Shown piece after piece: positions 8,908-30,000 of a stretch of DNA of 64,000 nt. This DNA comes from Kryptolebias marmoratus (Eukaryota; Chordata; Actinopteri; Cyprinodontiformes; Rivulidae), in NCBI RefSeq assembly GCF_001649575.2, contig NC_051448.1, positions 19,700,078-19,764,077 of the forward strand, read 5' to 3'. Within the stretch, counting starts at the first letter, position 1, and each line of letters starts with the position of its first letter. The translations under genes were made by a program, and so were the position numbers. A model generated the notes under the pieces. It worked only from the letters and a program-made list of their open reading frames with translations, was not told the origin of the DNA and made no database searches.

Positions 8908-11170
8908 ATGGATTCCTTCCCCGTGTGCCTCCTGTGCGCCGCTCTCCTCGGCCTCTCCGGGGCTTTCACGCATCAGGACGTGAAGGAGGCCCTGCTGCAG
9001 AAACTCGGCCTGGACGAGATCCCTCGGATCCAGAAGAGGGACTTGGAGAACCTGGCGATACCGGCGCACGCGAGAGCCAAGTACGTGTCTCTGCTGAAGA
9101 CGCACCGCAGCCGGAGGCGCAGATCTCTGCCCAGCCTTGCGGGCATCCTGAGGGGCATCCCTGGCAATGCAGGTATGTTTTTTCCCTCACTGGGACGCTG
9201 AATGTGAATATAATAGTTTGAACGTGGTTTTGGTCCACGCAGTAGCAGAACTAAGCAGTCACTTCCGTGCGTAATGCTCTAGTCTCCGTGCGTAAAGACG
9301 CGTTTACAGCTTTCAATTAAAACGCCCGAAACGTTGTGGTGCCGCAGATATCTCCGGGGAGTTCGTGCACTTTGACACCGCCCGGCAGCGCATGGTGTTC
9401 GACATGGAGGCCAGGATCCCGGAGAACAGCGAGGTGACCATGGCCGAGCTGAAGCTCTACCAGCGGGCTGCGCCCCACAAGCGCTTCACGGCGGAGAGGA
9501 GGAGCCACCGGCCGGTCAGCAACGCCATGGTCAGCATCTACTGGGTGGAGGTGCTGCCCGGCGGCTCCAACCGGACGTCCCTGGTGGACTCACGGTGAGA
9601 GGACGCGCTCCGTTTGAGTTCAAGTGGGAAACATTTAAAACATCACATTTAAACTCATCTCTCTCTTTTTTTTTCTGTGTTCGCAGGCTGATCCCCCTTC
9701 ACGAAACCGGCTGGAAGAGCTTCGACGTCACGCAGGCGGTGCACTACTGGTCCAAGACGCAGCAGGGCGCGGCCCCGATGCATCTGGAGGTGTGGATCGA
9801 GGGCGAGAGGCCCGGCAGCTACGCCGCAGAGATGGCCAGGAGCGTCCGCTTCAGCAGCCAGGAGCTGCCGGACAACAGCGTGGAGAAGCCCGAGCTCGTC
9901 CTCTACACCCTCAGCCTGGAGGAGTACGGGTAAGGGTGAAAATTAGCCCATCACCTGCTCTCTCTCTCTTTTTGTTTTGTTTTTTGGTTTCTGTCTGTCA
10001 CCTTTTGTTTAGAAGGTCAGTGGCATAAAGGCACAGGAGGCTGTAGGTGGCTGAGGTTTCTGGTTTGGAGAAATCTAGTGCTAAAACACTGACTGCTATA
10101 AACAGAACTGGTGCTTTTATTGTCTATATGTATTTGTGACAATTCTTTTTGTTAGTTATATTTTTATATTTATCATTGTGAACCCCCGTTTAGAGAAATT
10201 TAATGATATATATATATAGATTTATATATATGTATATATAATACATCCATGACTTAAAGTTATTATTTAATTCTTATTTCGAAAAAAATAGTGCAGAATT
10301 ACTGATTGGTACTTTTAGAAAAAGTTACACTCCCTTTTTAAAATTATTTTATGTTTATCTAAAGAAGGCATCCCAAATTTGCATGCCTAATTACTGACTG
10401 ACACAAAAAACAAACAAACAACAAAAACAATTTTTGTTGTTTAGAATTTATTACAATTGTTTGGACTATATATATATTTCTATTACATTATTAGAAATGT
10501 TACTGAAAAAGAAAAACATTTTAATAATATACATGTGTGTAACTAGGAAATCTCGAGCTTTCTGATTATTTACCAAGCCCCTCGATCTCCTTTTTTTTCT
10601 TATTTGGAGACATCTAGTGTCAAAATACTGGCTAAAACCAAAACAAACAAAAGCTTTTATTTTAGTGCTTTTATTGATTACGTATAATAAACCCTTTTTT
10701 ATTATTTATTTAATGTATTATACATAAACATAAATAAGAAGCAAATAAATATAAATTATATGGGTGTGAGTTGAAATTAAGAGCCACCCTAATGATTTCC
10801 TATTTCGAAAAAAACTTCTGCAAAATCAATGATGAGCACAAAAAAACAAAACAAAACCAGGAATAAATAAATAAATTTAGAAGTATTTCCAATTAGATTT
10901 TTTGTTATATAGGAGTTTACGTTAAAAAAAACAAAAGAAAATAAAGATCCTAGGTAATAGAAAAACATAAATGAAGGCACTTTGTAAAAATTGAATAAAA
11001 TTACAACAAACTGATAAAATATTTGTATCAGTAGAAGCTTCCAAACCACTGAAATTGTTGGAGTGAAAACATGTTTTGCATTAAAACCAGACTTGTAAAA
11101 TAAAGCAACATGTTGCACTTTTTTCCCCCTATTTAAAAAAATTCAGAGCAAAATTACTGACAGTCTCTCT

Positions 11171-11228
<58 letters not shown>

Positions 11229-11735
11229 ACAAAACAACTTTATTAGGATGCTTTAAGACATTTTTTTAGTAAATATGTATTTAAATTGTATTGGTAAGCA
11301 GGGGTGTAATTAGGAAATGTAGGGCCCTCAAGCCACCTTGGCCATTTGTCCCCCTCTCAGTTTTTTTTTTGGCAACAGTCGGCTAAACTTCCCTCTCATT
11401 TCTCCCTCAGCTCTGGCGGCGACTGCGACGTGAGCGGCAACAAAGACGCGTGCTGCAGGGAGCAGTACTTTATCGACTTCCGCGCGCTCACCTGGACGCA
11501 GTACTGGATCATCGAGCCGGCGGGCTACCAGGCCTTCAGGTGCACGGGCGGCTGCAAGCAGCCCCGACGCAACCACGGCTACGGGGAGCGGCGCTGCGTG
11601 GTGGCGGAGAGCACCACGCTGCCCATCATGTACCTGGTGAAGAAAGGCGACTACACGGAGATAGAGGTGGCCGAGTTCCCCAACATGATCGTAGAGCGGT
11701 GTGCGTGCATGCTGGACAACGTCTCATTGGTGTGA
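8908..11735 (+). CDS. lefty: Lefty, Nodal antagonist of the TGF-beta family
   Basis: Secreted ligand that blocks Nodal signalling through activin-type receptors and EGF-CFC co-receptors; needed for mesendoderm patterning and left-right asymmetry. Four exons, 8908-9172, 9348-9594, 9687-9929 and 11411-11735, join in phase to 359 codons, all with GT-AG introns; four exons and this length are usual for lefty. Residues 1-19 are a signal peptide. Prodomain follows, with processing sites RSRRRR (67-72) and RSHR (140-143) and a glycosylation site at N163. Residues 252-359 are the cystine-knot domain, with CDVSG, ACC, FRCTGGC and the terminal CAC. A frame begins earlier at a TTG (8893), but the ATG at 8908 starts the signal peptide. 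I cannot tell which fish paralogue (lft1 or lft2) this is. It is convergent with hnrnpu. Confidence 0.97.
9930..11410 (+). other. lefty: lefty intron 3
   Basis: 1.48-kb AT-rich intron; the other two lefty introns are 175 and 92 bases. It holds an (AT)n run at 11172-11223 and short TATATA stretches near 10205-10240 and 10468-10478. No exon or transposon ends recognised. Confidence 0.9.
11172..11223. repeat. (AT)n microsatellite
   Basis: About 26 uninterrupted AT units within lefty intron 3. Confidence 0.97.
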
Positions 11736-12065
11736 GCGCACAGCGCACAGCTGTAGTATTCCTAAAACTATGAACTCCTGGGATATTATACGCTTGTTGA
11801 TATATTTAATGGTTTTAAACATTTGGTCCAGAACTTTCTATTTAAGTGGACATTTAGTGGGAGAGTCACGACCCACACGGGCGGTGCTGCCGTCTCCCTC
11901 CACAAGCACTTTTATATATTTTGTAAATAAGAATTTGTATAAGTTGTGCCAGTCCGCTTTTTGTGCAACCGCTCAAATTCTGTTCGATTCCTCGTAGTTT
12001 TCAAGCTGTTCATATTATGAATGAGTGTATGTTTGGAAAATAAAATATTTTACCTCACTTTCAGC
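11736..12065 (+). other. lefty: lefty 3' UTR
   Basis: Runs from the stop codon to shortly after the AATAAA signal at 12039-12044, about 330 bases. Confidence 0.8.
12039..12044 (+). terminator. lefty: lefty polyadenylation signal
   Basis: Canonical AATAAA 304 bases after the lefty stop, followed by T-rich sequence. Confidence 0.85.
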
Positions 12066-12690
12066 TCCCTATCTTCCTCCTTGTATGTGTGTGTGTCTGT
12101 GTGTTTGGAGACGTTCTGGCTGAACTCACATTCCCTGATCGCATTCACACGCAGCTCCGAGCAGCTGCCCGCGTCTTTCACCTCCTGATTTGCACCTGTA
12201 GGAAATTGGAAAGCCGAGCAAATAAGCTCCCTAATGGCATCCGACACGTGTTCCCCACGCACTCTTTGATAATGATGGTCAAACCTGCTCGTAATGCTTT
12301 GTTTACAATGGCAAGAAGAGCCGCGGGCGGATGCAGAGAAACCGAAAGCCAATCCGCATCAGGCCGGCCTCTTCACCTTAGTCCATCAGAGCCAGAGCCT
12401 AATGCCCTGTTTGCTGACTGAGTGGGGGGTCTTGTCATTCACTGATGAGGGTAAACGTGCCGTCCTGATGAAAAACAAAAACCAAACAACAATCATCTGT
12501 CTGGGAGGGAACGACCCCCTGTCATCCTCAGAGGAAACACGGGTGCTTCTGGAAAGAGACGGCAGTCTGGAGAAGCAGCGCCACCTCCAGAAAGAGGATG
12601 GGTCACTGTGGCGTGAAACACCAGAACCAAAAGCCGTGTCAGAATTTTTGGGAGTTTTATTTCGTTGCTGTCCTAATTAGGCTGAAAGGA
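12066..12690. promoter_or_regulatory. Unique, GC-balanced sequence 3' of lefty
   Basis: No repeat family and no exon with splice sites. It contains a forkhead-type TTGTTTACA at about 12299-12307. Candidate conserved non-coding element; the regulatory role is inferred from lack of repeats and position only. Confidence 0.25.
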
Positions 12691-12884
12691 AAATCCTGAT
12701 ATGGTCCTACTTCTGTTTTTTTTTTACTTTACAGTTCATGACTGAAAACAGCGCAGTCGCTACTCAGCTCCTTCCCTTCTTTTTAAATTCTTATTTATCA
12801 TTGAAACTAGCATTTCCTGTAAGAAAGCATGTCATCTGCGGCCATTTTAGTTACAGAGTGGTTGAGGGACATCAAGGTCCGTGT

Positions 12885-13235
12885 TTCGGTGCGGCCATCA
12901 CGGAGCCCTGATCTCAGTCCCAGAGACAATCTGTGAGCAGAGCTGAAAAAGACAACAAACCTGCCTCAGTTCCAGCAGTTCTGTCAGGAGGAACGGGACA
13001 GAATTCCAACAAACTGTTGGGAGAAGCTGGAAGGAAAACCAAAAAGGTTTGACCCAAGACAGACAGTTTGAAGGCAGCGATACCAAATACTGAGAAGATG
13101 GATGGAAACTTGTGACTCTGAAGGAAGTGATGAAAAATTCTCCCTTCTTATTTGGGCATTTAAAAAATAAAAATAATTTTTGGAATCATAACTGACCTAA
13201 AAACAGGAAAGGTTGAGGGAAAAAACGGTTCGGTC
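12885..13235 (+). pseudogene. Tc1-like transposase C-terminal fragment
   Basis: Broken frames encode text like the Tc1 C-terminal region: a PDLSP-type segment near 12905, then an EERDRIPTNCWEKL-type segment near 12990-13030. Stops interrupt it. No N-terminal part and no paired ends are visible. Confidence 0.65.
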
Positions 13236-13594
13236 GTTCTCTTTCTCTGGCATGAAAGGCGGCGGGTGATAAGCATTCCTTCAAATAAAGCTGGGCCTTT
13301 AACTTAGAGCTGCTACTGAAGACCTTTCAGCAGATGATCAGGGAAAGAAAAAGCATCATTAGAACAACTAACTGGATTAAAGAAGCAGTGCATGTATATT
13401 ATATAAAAAAACATCTATAGAAGTTTTAATGAACCAGTAAAGAAGATCATTCTTTACCATAAATATTAAAAAGCAGCAGATATAAGACACCAAATTAAGA
13501 CCTGATCCACAAGTTACAGCAGAAACAGATAAAACATAAACGGGGTGGCTGTAATACAGCGAAGATGCTTTTTGAAGGGTTTCTGTGCTCATAA

Positions 13595-14165
13595 ACAGTC
13601 AATATCCTACCTGTTGCAGATAGCTGCTTGAACCTCAGTCTGATGATTTATGAGCCGACGTCTAATCCGACCACAGTGGATCCGTTTTGTAACGACTCCA
13701 GTCTCAAAAGATTTAGTGGTTTACACAACCGCCATTTTATAAAAACGTAATATCACCGACAATTCTGCCTTAGTTTTTTACATTAACAGCGTTTAAGTTG
13801 AGCCGTGGTTGTTACTCTGATTAGTGTATTTTTTTTAGTGTACTGTGATTGTTTTTTTTGTAGCATTTTTAGAGGTTTTTGCTAATGAAAAGTGCGTTGC
13901 AAATTAAATTATTATTCGTATAAAAACCTACTATTTTAAAGCAGCAGCAGTACAAAATAGGTGTAACACTTCCAGTGCAGCCTGGAGCACCTTTTAGAGG
14001 AATCCTGGTGTTTGTGTTAGAATAACCATGTCATCCTGAACAGATAGCAGTGTAAAGGTTTGTGAAACCCCCTCGGTGCTGCTTGGACAAGCCAGGCTGG
14101 TTGAGATTTAACTATCCAGTTTTAAACAGCTATCTACAACAGGTAAGATACTAACTGCTCGTAAC
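13595..14165. mobile_element. MITE-like element, same family as 655-1885
   Basis: CCTACCTGTTGCAGATAGCTG near 13608 is an inverted match to CAGCTATCTACAACAGGTAA near 14124. Inverted similarity extends to about 31 bases and weakly further. The interior is non-coding. Confidence 0.65.
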
Positions 14166-14290
14166 CTCTCCACAGGACCCCCATCTTAAAAGGTGTGATG
14201 CATTACTTTATAAATTCTAGGATCATTCTGGTAGATTTAAAAAAAAATTAAAAAAGGCAATGATTCACACCAACACAAGCCAAATGTCCT
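14166..14290. other. Spacer before the hnrnpu 3' end
   Basis: Short AT-rich spacer between the inverted-repeat element and the hnrnpu polyadenylation region. Confidence 0.5.
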
Positions 14291-15598
14291 TCTCACATGT
14301 CACATTTATTACTGCGTTAAATCAGGAACATTCATGCATGTGTAAATTAGTGGTGTATTTACATGTTTATTCAATACCAGCGTGACTAAATGAAAAATAA
14401 AACCTGCCCTCGCGTCTTCTGGCTGTCAGCCGCCACACAGTCACCAAGTTAAAACGGCTTGGAAAACACAGCAAGAAGGCTCAAAACGTCCAAATAAAGT
14501 AAAAAAAAAAAAAAAAAAATTAATATCGCCCTTTCTTAATGTCTCAAAAGTGAGATTTTGAACTGTGGATGTCTTGCAGCCCTTAAAGTTTGCTGGTGAA
14601 AGAGCAACCCCTGGTGTCGGAAAATAAAAAAAGGAAAACTAAAAGGAAGGCTCTGAGGGTCAGTGTTAGGAACTGTTGGATAAAAATAAAGCCTTTCTCC
14701 TGAGAATGATGTATTCAGTGCTCCGAACTTAAAAAAAAAAAGAAAACACTCAAATTTAAAACGTACAACGGCTAAAAAATAAAATGGCTTAGTTTGATCT
14801 TAAAAAGGCTTAACATACTTCAAAGAGTAAAACAGCTAAAGGACTAGAAATACGAGACATTTACAGAGAATCCTTAAACTACTGGAGCCACTCAAAGGTC
14901 TCTTCTACACCTTTGAACTAAATCAAAAGTCGTAAGCCAGGAAGAATGTACAAAAGCAAATGAGTAGTTTATTGTAGGTCTATGAAGGGTTACAGTTTTA
15001 ATGGTGGAAAGAATAACGGTAATTTCTCTGCTGCTCTCTTCACTTTTCAACATTATATGGACACGTACAGCCTAACAATACAGCCCAGAGTCCGTTCAAC
15101 CATTACATTTCCTAAACTTCTCACAAACTATGCAAAATACAAAGAGGAAAGAAAAAAAAATGTACAATTTATAATAAAAAGGAAAAAAAAAAATACCACA
15201 GCACATAAAATGCATAACTCTGGGGAGAGAAAAAAAAAACAAATCTTAAATAGCCCCACTGGGGGGAGGGAGTTTCTTGTTTCTGATATAACAAACATTT
15301 TCTTTAAAAGCACATCAACTGAAAGTGGCTCAGAGTTATAATGAAATATACAACAAAAAGGCAAAACGACGACTGACTACAGAGGCTGAACCCACGCTGT
15401 GTAAAAGGTTTGATTAGGTCTCCTCTAATGGAATGTTGCTCCATGTCGCTTCAGTCTTCGCCTGGTGGGTTTTAGGAGATTAAAAGTAGATTCTTAAAAA
15501 AAAAAAAACCAAAACACGAACAAAACGGCGGGGCGGAGGGACGATCCGTGGCTAGCGGTGGGTTTTCGGTGTCGACCACCAGTCCGTTTAGAAGTGTC
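14290..15598 (-). other. hnrnpu: hnrnpu 3' UTR
   Basis: About 1.3 kb downstream of the hnrnpu stop on the minus strand, ending at the polyadenylation signal near 14305. It is rich in homopolymer A on the plus strand (T in the transcript). Plus-strand reading frames here are artefacts. Confidence 0.7.
14305..14310 (-). terminator. hnrnpu: hnrnpu polyadenylation signal
   Basis: TTTATT on the plus strand is AATAAA in the hnrnpu transcript, 1.29 kb after the stop. Other AATAAA-like sites occur nearer the stop, so more than one 3' end is possible. Confidence 0.5.
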
Positions 15599-25243
<9,645 letters not shown>

Positions 25244-25500
25244 TGTGAACAATTACCAACGAAACCTGTCAAAATACGTCGATAAATAAATAGCAGGGCG
25301 CCTTTCGTGAATAGATGTTGCTCGAAACTACGCAAAATGTCGCCCGTTATTCAACCAACGTTCCCCCGGCAGAGAGCTGCGTAGCCGCCTAACGGAAGCT
25401 AACTTCGGCGTCGTTGGAGCCCGAGAGGGGGAGGAGCTTGGAGGCTACTACACCATAACTAGCAGAAAAGCTGCGCAGCCTCAGATTCAGCCCGCCGGCC
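25244..25500 (-). promoter_or_regulatory. hnrnpu: hnrnpu 5' UTR and promoter
   Basis: CpG-richer sequence upstream of the hnrnpu start codon. No TATA box is seen, which fits a housekeeping gene. The transcription start cannot be placed exactly. Confidence 0.5.
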
Positions 25501-25879
25501 ATCTGTCACCGTCACCATCCACCCTTTAAAACAACATTACTGACGGAACAGTGGAACATAATACAGTTCTAACAGAGAGCACACACACCAATATGTTCAT
25601 TACTGTGAAACATAATAATCATTACTGTGTATCCACACTATGAGTTTCCTGTTTTTGCATGTTTCTGCAAGTTTTTGCGACCTAAAAACGCCTTCTGCAG
25701 GCTGTTTGCTGCTTTAATCACTCATATATCAAAACGTTCAGCTCATTCAGGAGATGGGTGATATGACTTTTGGGTTTAGTAAACTTTATACTTTTTAAAA
25801 TATTTAACTTTTACATTCAAATATATTCCTATTTTATTTAAAAAATATATAAAGAAATCAGCTTCAGCAGTGCTCCGTT

Positions 25880-26325
25880 TTTGTCTTCCTATGCTATTTT
25901 CAAGTTTTTGGGCAACTGTTCTGCTACTTGTTGGTTTTAGCTACTATTGTGCTACTTTTAACCTTTCAGTATTTAGATTTTTCCTAGCCTTTTGCTACAT
26001 ACAGTATAGGTTTTAGCTAGCTTTTTGCCACCTGTAGCTGTTAGCTACCATTCTGTTTTACCATTCTATTTTTAGCATTTACCTTGCCTTTTAATACTTA
26101 GCTTTTTGCTGGTCTTTTTGTAGATTTTCGCTAGCATTTTGCTACTTTTAGGTTTTAGTTACAATTCTGCTTCTTTGCTTTTTACCTAGCCTTTCGCTAC
26201 GCTTAGCTTTTTACTAGGCTTTTGCTACTTATAGCTTTTAGCTAACCTTTTGCTACTTTTTGCTAGTGTTCTGTTAATTTTAGCTTTTCATCAGCCTTTT
26301 GCTACTTTGAATTTTTAGCTACCAT
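25880..26325. repeat. Degenerate tandem repeat of GCTACTTTTAGC-like units
   Basis: Around 15 imperfect copies of a 25-35-base motif built from TTTTGCTACTTTTAGCTTTTAGC. It lies between the hnrnpu and kif26b promoters. Confidence 0.8.
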
Positions 26326-26459
26326 GAAGAAATATGAAGTTGGCCATCAGGTGAATAATGAAATACTACCAGAATACTAATACTGAATAATAATACTAAA
26401 TAATACTAATAATACTCTTTGTAGAATATTCCTCCCTGTGCAGTTTGTATTTGAAAATC

Positions 26460-27057
26460 TGCTGATGCATTTGTGAGTCTCTCGTGGCACCGCTTGTGTG
26501 ACTTCTTTACAGACTTGTCTCCACTTTGTGTGTTTACAGTCTGCAGGACAGGTGCTCCTTGCCGCCCCCTTGCGGAGGCCACCTCGAACAGCCGGCGCTC
26601 CTCCCGTGCGCTCTCTCCATCTCTCTCCTTGTCCGTGCCGCTCTCACTCAGAGGTTCTCCTCCTCAGCTTGTGGCTCCTCTGCTCCTTACTTGTGGCGGA
26701 GTCGTCTCTCCAGCCCAACATGTAACACACTCAGAACTCGCCATGTCACCCGTGGCTGCAGGTGCGGGGGGATTTTTTAAATTATTATTCTCATTTTTAC
26801 CCTTTTCTCCTGGAGCGCGCTCGGGGTAAGTGAGATCTACCCAGTTCTTGTCCGGGAGGAGGGGGGGGGGGCATTTGATCTGGATGGAGTTTTTACAGCA
26901 TCATGTTGCGCTAAGGAGAGCATAACACAGAAAACAGGGTGTGGTTGCAGTTGCCCACGTCGATTGCTGTCTAATTCCCCCACCCCTCCCTGCCGAAGCC
27001 CCCCACACGCCTCCTTCAGTGCCCCACTCCTGAGGGCTTCCTGTGGGGTGGGGGAGC
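26460..27057 (+). promoter_or_regulatory. kif26b: GC-rich region upstream of kif26b start
   Basis: C/G-rich sequence likely to hold the kif26b promoter and 5' UTR. An in-frame TGA at 27031-27033 lies nine codons before the chosen ATG. A separate ATG frame at 26743-26825 ends at a strong GTAAGT donor, but its phase does not fit kif26b exon 2. No TATA box is seen. Confidence 0.4.
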
Positions 27058-30000
27058 ATGTGCCACCGGGCGGACGACGTGTCCCTGGGCGACCGCATTA
27101 GGATGTCCTTCGGCGCCGGGAGCGCGTGGAGGGGCTCCGCTCCGGGGGCTCCGGGGGCCCCGGGCTCCGGGAGGTCCGGCCGGAAAGTTGCGGGCTGTGA
27201 GAAGTGCTCCGCGGCTCTTGTTGCGCTGAAGAAACAGGCTCTGAGTCTGGCTGTGCACCACCACTTCTCCTGCAAGGTACGACAGTGTCCGGCTCAAATC
27301 CAGCATTAAATGTGATTTATTTCATGCTTAAAAAACCGCCCTGATGGCTTTGATTGTCTTCTCTGAAAGTCTGCTTGAATATTGCTCGGACAAAAAAAAA
27401 GTGAGCCATATATATGACAGGGAATCATTTTTTAAGGGTGTCGATATATTTTATTATTAAACCGTTGTGTGTTTGTCTGTTAGCAAAATATCTCATGAAC
27501 CAGTGGACGCATTTTAATGAAACTCACAATGTGATCATTGGATGTAGGTCTGCAACTGATTAACTTTAGGAGTCATCCTTATTCAAGATGGCCGTCATAG
27601 CAAAATGACCACTGCAAACACAAAAACAGCTGTACCTCGGCCACTTTTACAGGTGTTGAGCTAAAATCTGGTGTGGTAGTAGCTGAGAGTCATCCTCAAC
27701 ATACTCTCTGAGCGCTGACCAATCGAACCAGATTTGGTTTTAAAACTTTGCCATTAACTATTTCATTCAACTCGGTTTGTCTGTTAGCAGAATATCTCAT
27801 GAACCACAGGACAGACTTTAATGAAACTCACACAAAGTAATCACTGGTTGGACGTCTACAACTAATTAACTTTTGGAATTAACCCAATACAAGATGGCCA
27901 CCACAGACAGCTGAATTTAGGAAACATAAAAATGATGCTAATGCAGACAGTTTTACAGATATTGATCTAAGACTTGGTGTGATGGTAGCTGGACATCATC
28001 CCCAACAGGTACTTTGAGCACTACAACATTTTTGCTTAAAACGTTGACATGAACTGTTGCCGTCAACCAGGTCTGTCTGTTATCAAAATCCTTCATGAAC
28101 GAGAGGTCGGATTTTAATGAAACTTTCAGAAAGTAATCATCGGCTGTACGTCTACAACTGATTAACCTTTGGAGTCTTTTTTTGATCTTTAAAAACATCA
28201 TTCAGAGTTTAAACGGCTCACAGAAAGTTGAACTTTGTGTTGACCGAACTGGCGTTTTGACATCTTTATCGGTTTTTACGCAATTGCCGTTTCAGTTTGA
28301 TGATTTTTCAGGTGTCACTAAGGAGTGCTGTCACATCGACTTAAACTAGTGGTTTTCAAAGTCGGGCTCAGGACCCCATGGTGGGTCATCAGACACCAGG
28401 TGATGGGTCCTGAGATGAATGTCAATTTCTATGAACACATTTTTGCCATGACTGTTATATAAAACAAACAGCAGTCATAAATTTATAAAAATATTTGACC
28501 AGTTTAGGCTTTTGGGTTGTTTCTGACTTATTAGCATCATTTGTCGACCTCGCCCAGCAGTAGATGGGCTCCTGAGTCTCTGCTGCTGGTAAATTGTGGG
28601 TCAGAAACTGACAAGTTTGGCAACCATTGGTCCAACCTTTCCAAATGTTTTGCAAACTCTTATTATTCCCAGAACCTTCACACTTCTTATGCTGTTTATA
28701 CGTCAAAACGCAGGCATCTTTGTCCTCTCCCACTGCTACAGGACAGTTAGTTGTCTCTTAAACCCCCTCAGAGTGGACACAGCCAAACTCCCATACACTC
28801 TCATTGTATCTGAGCTCAGAACATCACCTTTAAATAGAAGTGAACGGTCTTTTAACCTGTAATATCCCCAACCTAAAACTCTGCAGGCAGATAAAAAAGT
28901 TACACACCTGAAAACCACACACTTCTGCCTCTTATATGTTTTGCTCAGCAGCTGTTTGTTCGGGGATTAATTTCTGCTCTGCGTTCTGGTCTGCATGTCT
29001 TATTGCTGCCCCGTCTACAACACTCTGGGTCTAATTTTCTAGCAGGTTTAAATTTCCTTATTAATGTTCATTTATTGCAATTAACACATTCAAACAAAAA
29101 CGCTGTAATACACATGCCACACCACTAGGTGGCGAGAGCATGCACATTGACCATGTATCAAAATGAAGAGACAGAACATCATACTCTTGGCTGAAAATTC
29201 TCCCAAATCTTGTCTTTCTTAATAGAATAGGTTTTATAGTTTCTGCTCATTTGAGCGTGTGATCACAGTTTGATGGTGACAGGATCAGGATTAAGTGAGA
29301 CAGACAGAAAAAAAAACAGTAAAACCAGCTCCATATTTGTTGGTTTGGGCACAACACACTGAGATATTTTGAAACTAGAGACAGGAACAGAGACGAAGCT
29401 GAAGCCAGAGGGGACGAGCGCTCCCTAGTGGCTGACAGCAGTATACGTTTTAAGCCCCGCCCATCAATGTAAACAAATGGGACACTTTCACGTCTAAAAA
29501 AACCCAACAAAACATAAAATACACTTCAGAACCTTTTTTTTTAGCTGTTGATTTTCTTTGGTCATGTAGAACTTACCTTTGCTGGTGTTTGTTCAGATTT
29601 ACAAATTAAACTCGTTTAGTTTCAGTTAGTTATTTGAGGCTTGAGTTGAAGCGTCATGCAACACTGTGACTGCGTTAGTGAGTAGGACGGTGTGCAGGTG
29701 GGACTGTCGTATCGAGGATACAGCCCCCATTTGTAGTGTGTAGCCTCTGGCTCCGAAAACATCACATGGCAACACCCAAAAAAACATACATTTTCAATTT
29801 TGGACAGTGGAGGTTAATGTAAGTCTCTTCATCCATCTTTATTTTGGGCGGCTGTGGCTCAGTGGTTAGAGCAGTTGTTCTCCAATGAGATTGGATAGTT
29901 GAAGGTTTGATTCCCTGGGCAAGACACTTAACCCCTCATTGCCTGTATGAATGTGATTTAATTCACTGATTAGACTCTACAGAATGATTTATTCAGATTA

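Noticed and set aside
26743..26825. MSPVAAGAGG frame ending at a strong GTAAGT donor, considered as the first kif26b exon
   Set aside because: It ends in phase 2 and cannot join exon 2 (phase 0). The only in-phase acceptor before 27058 (27057) lacks a pyrimidine tract.
29847..29920. tRNA-like A and B boxes
   Set aside because: Part of a SINE; no cloverleaf with intact acceptor stem could be drawn.
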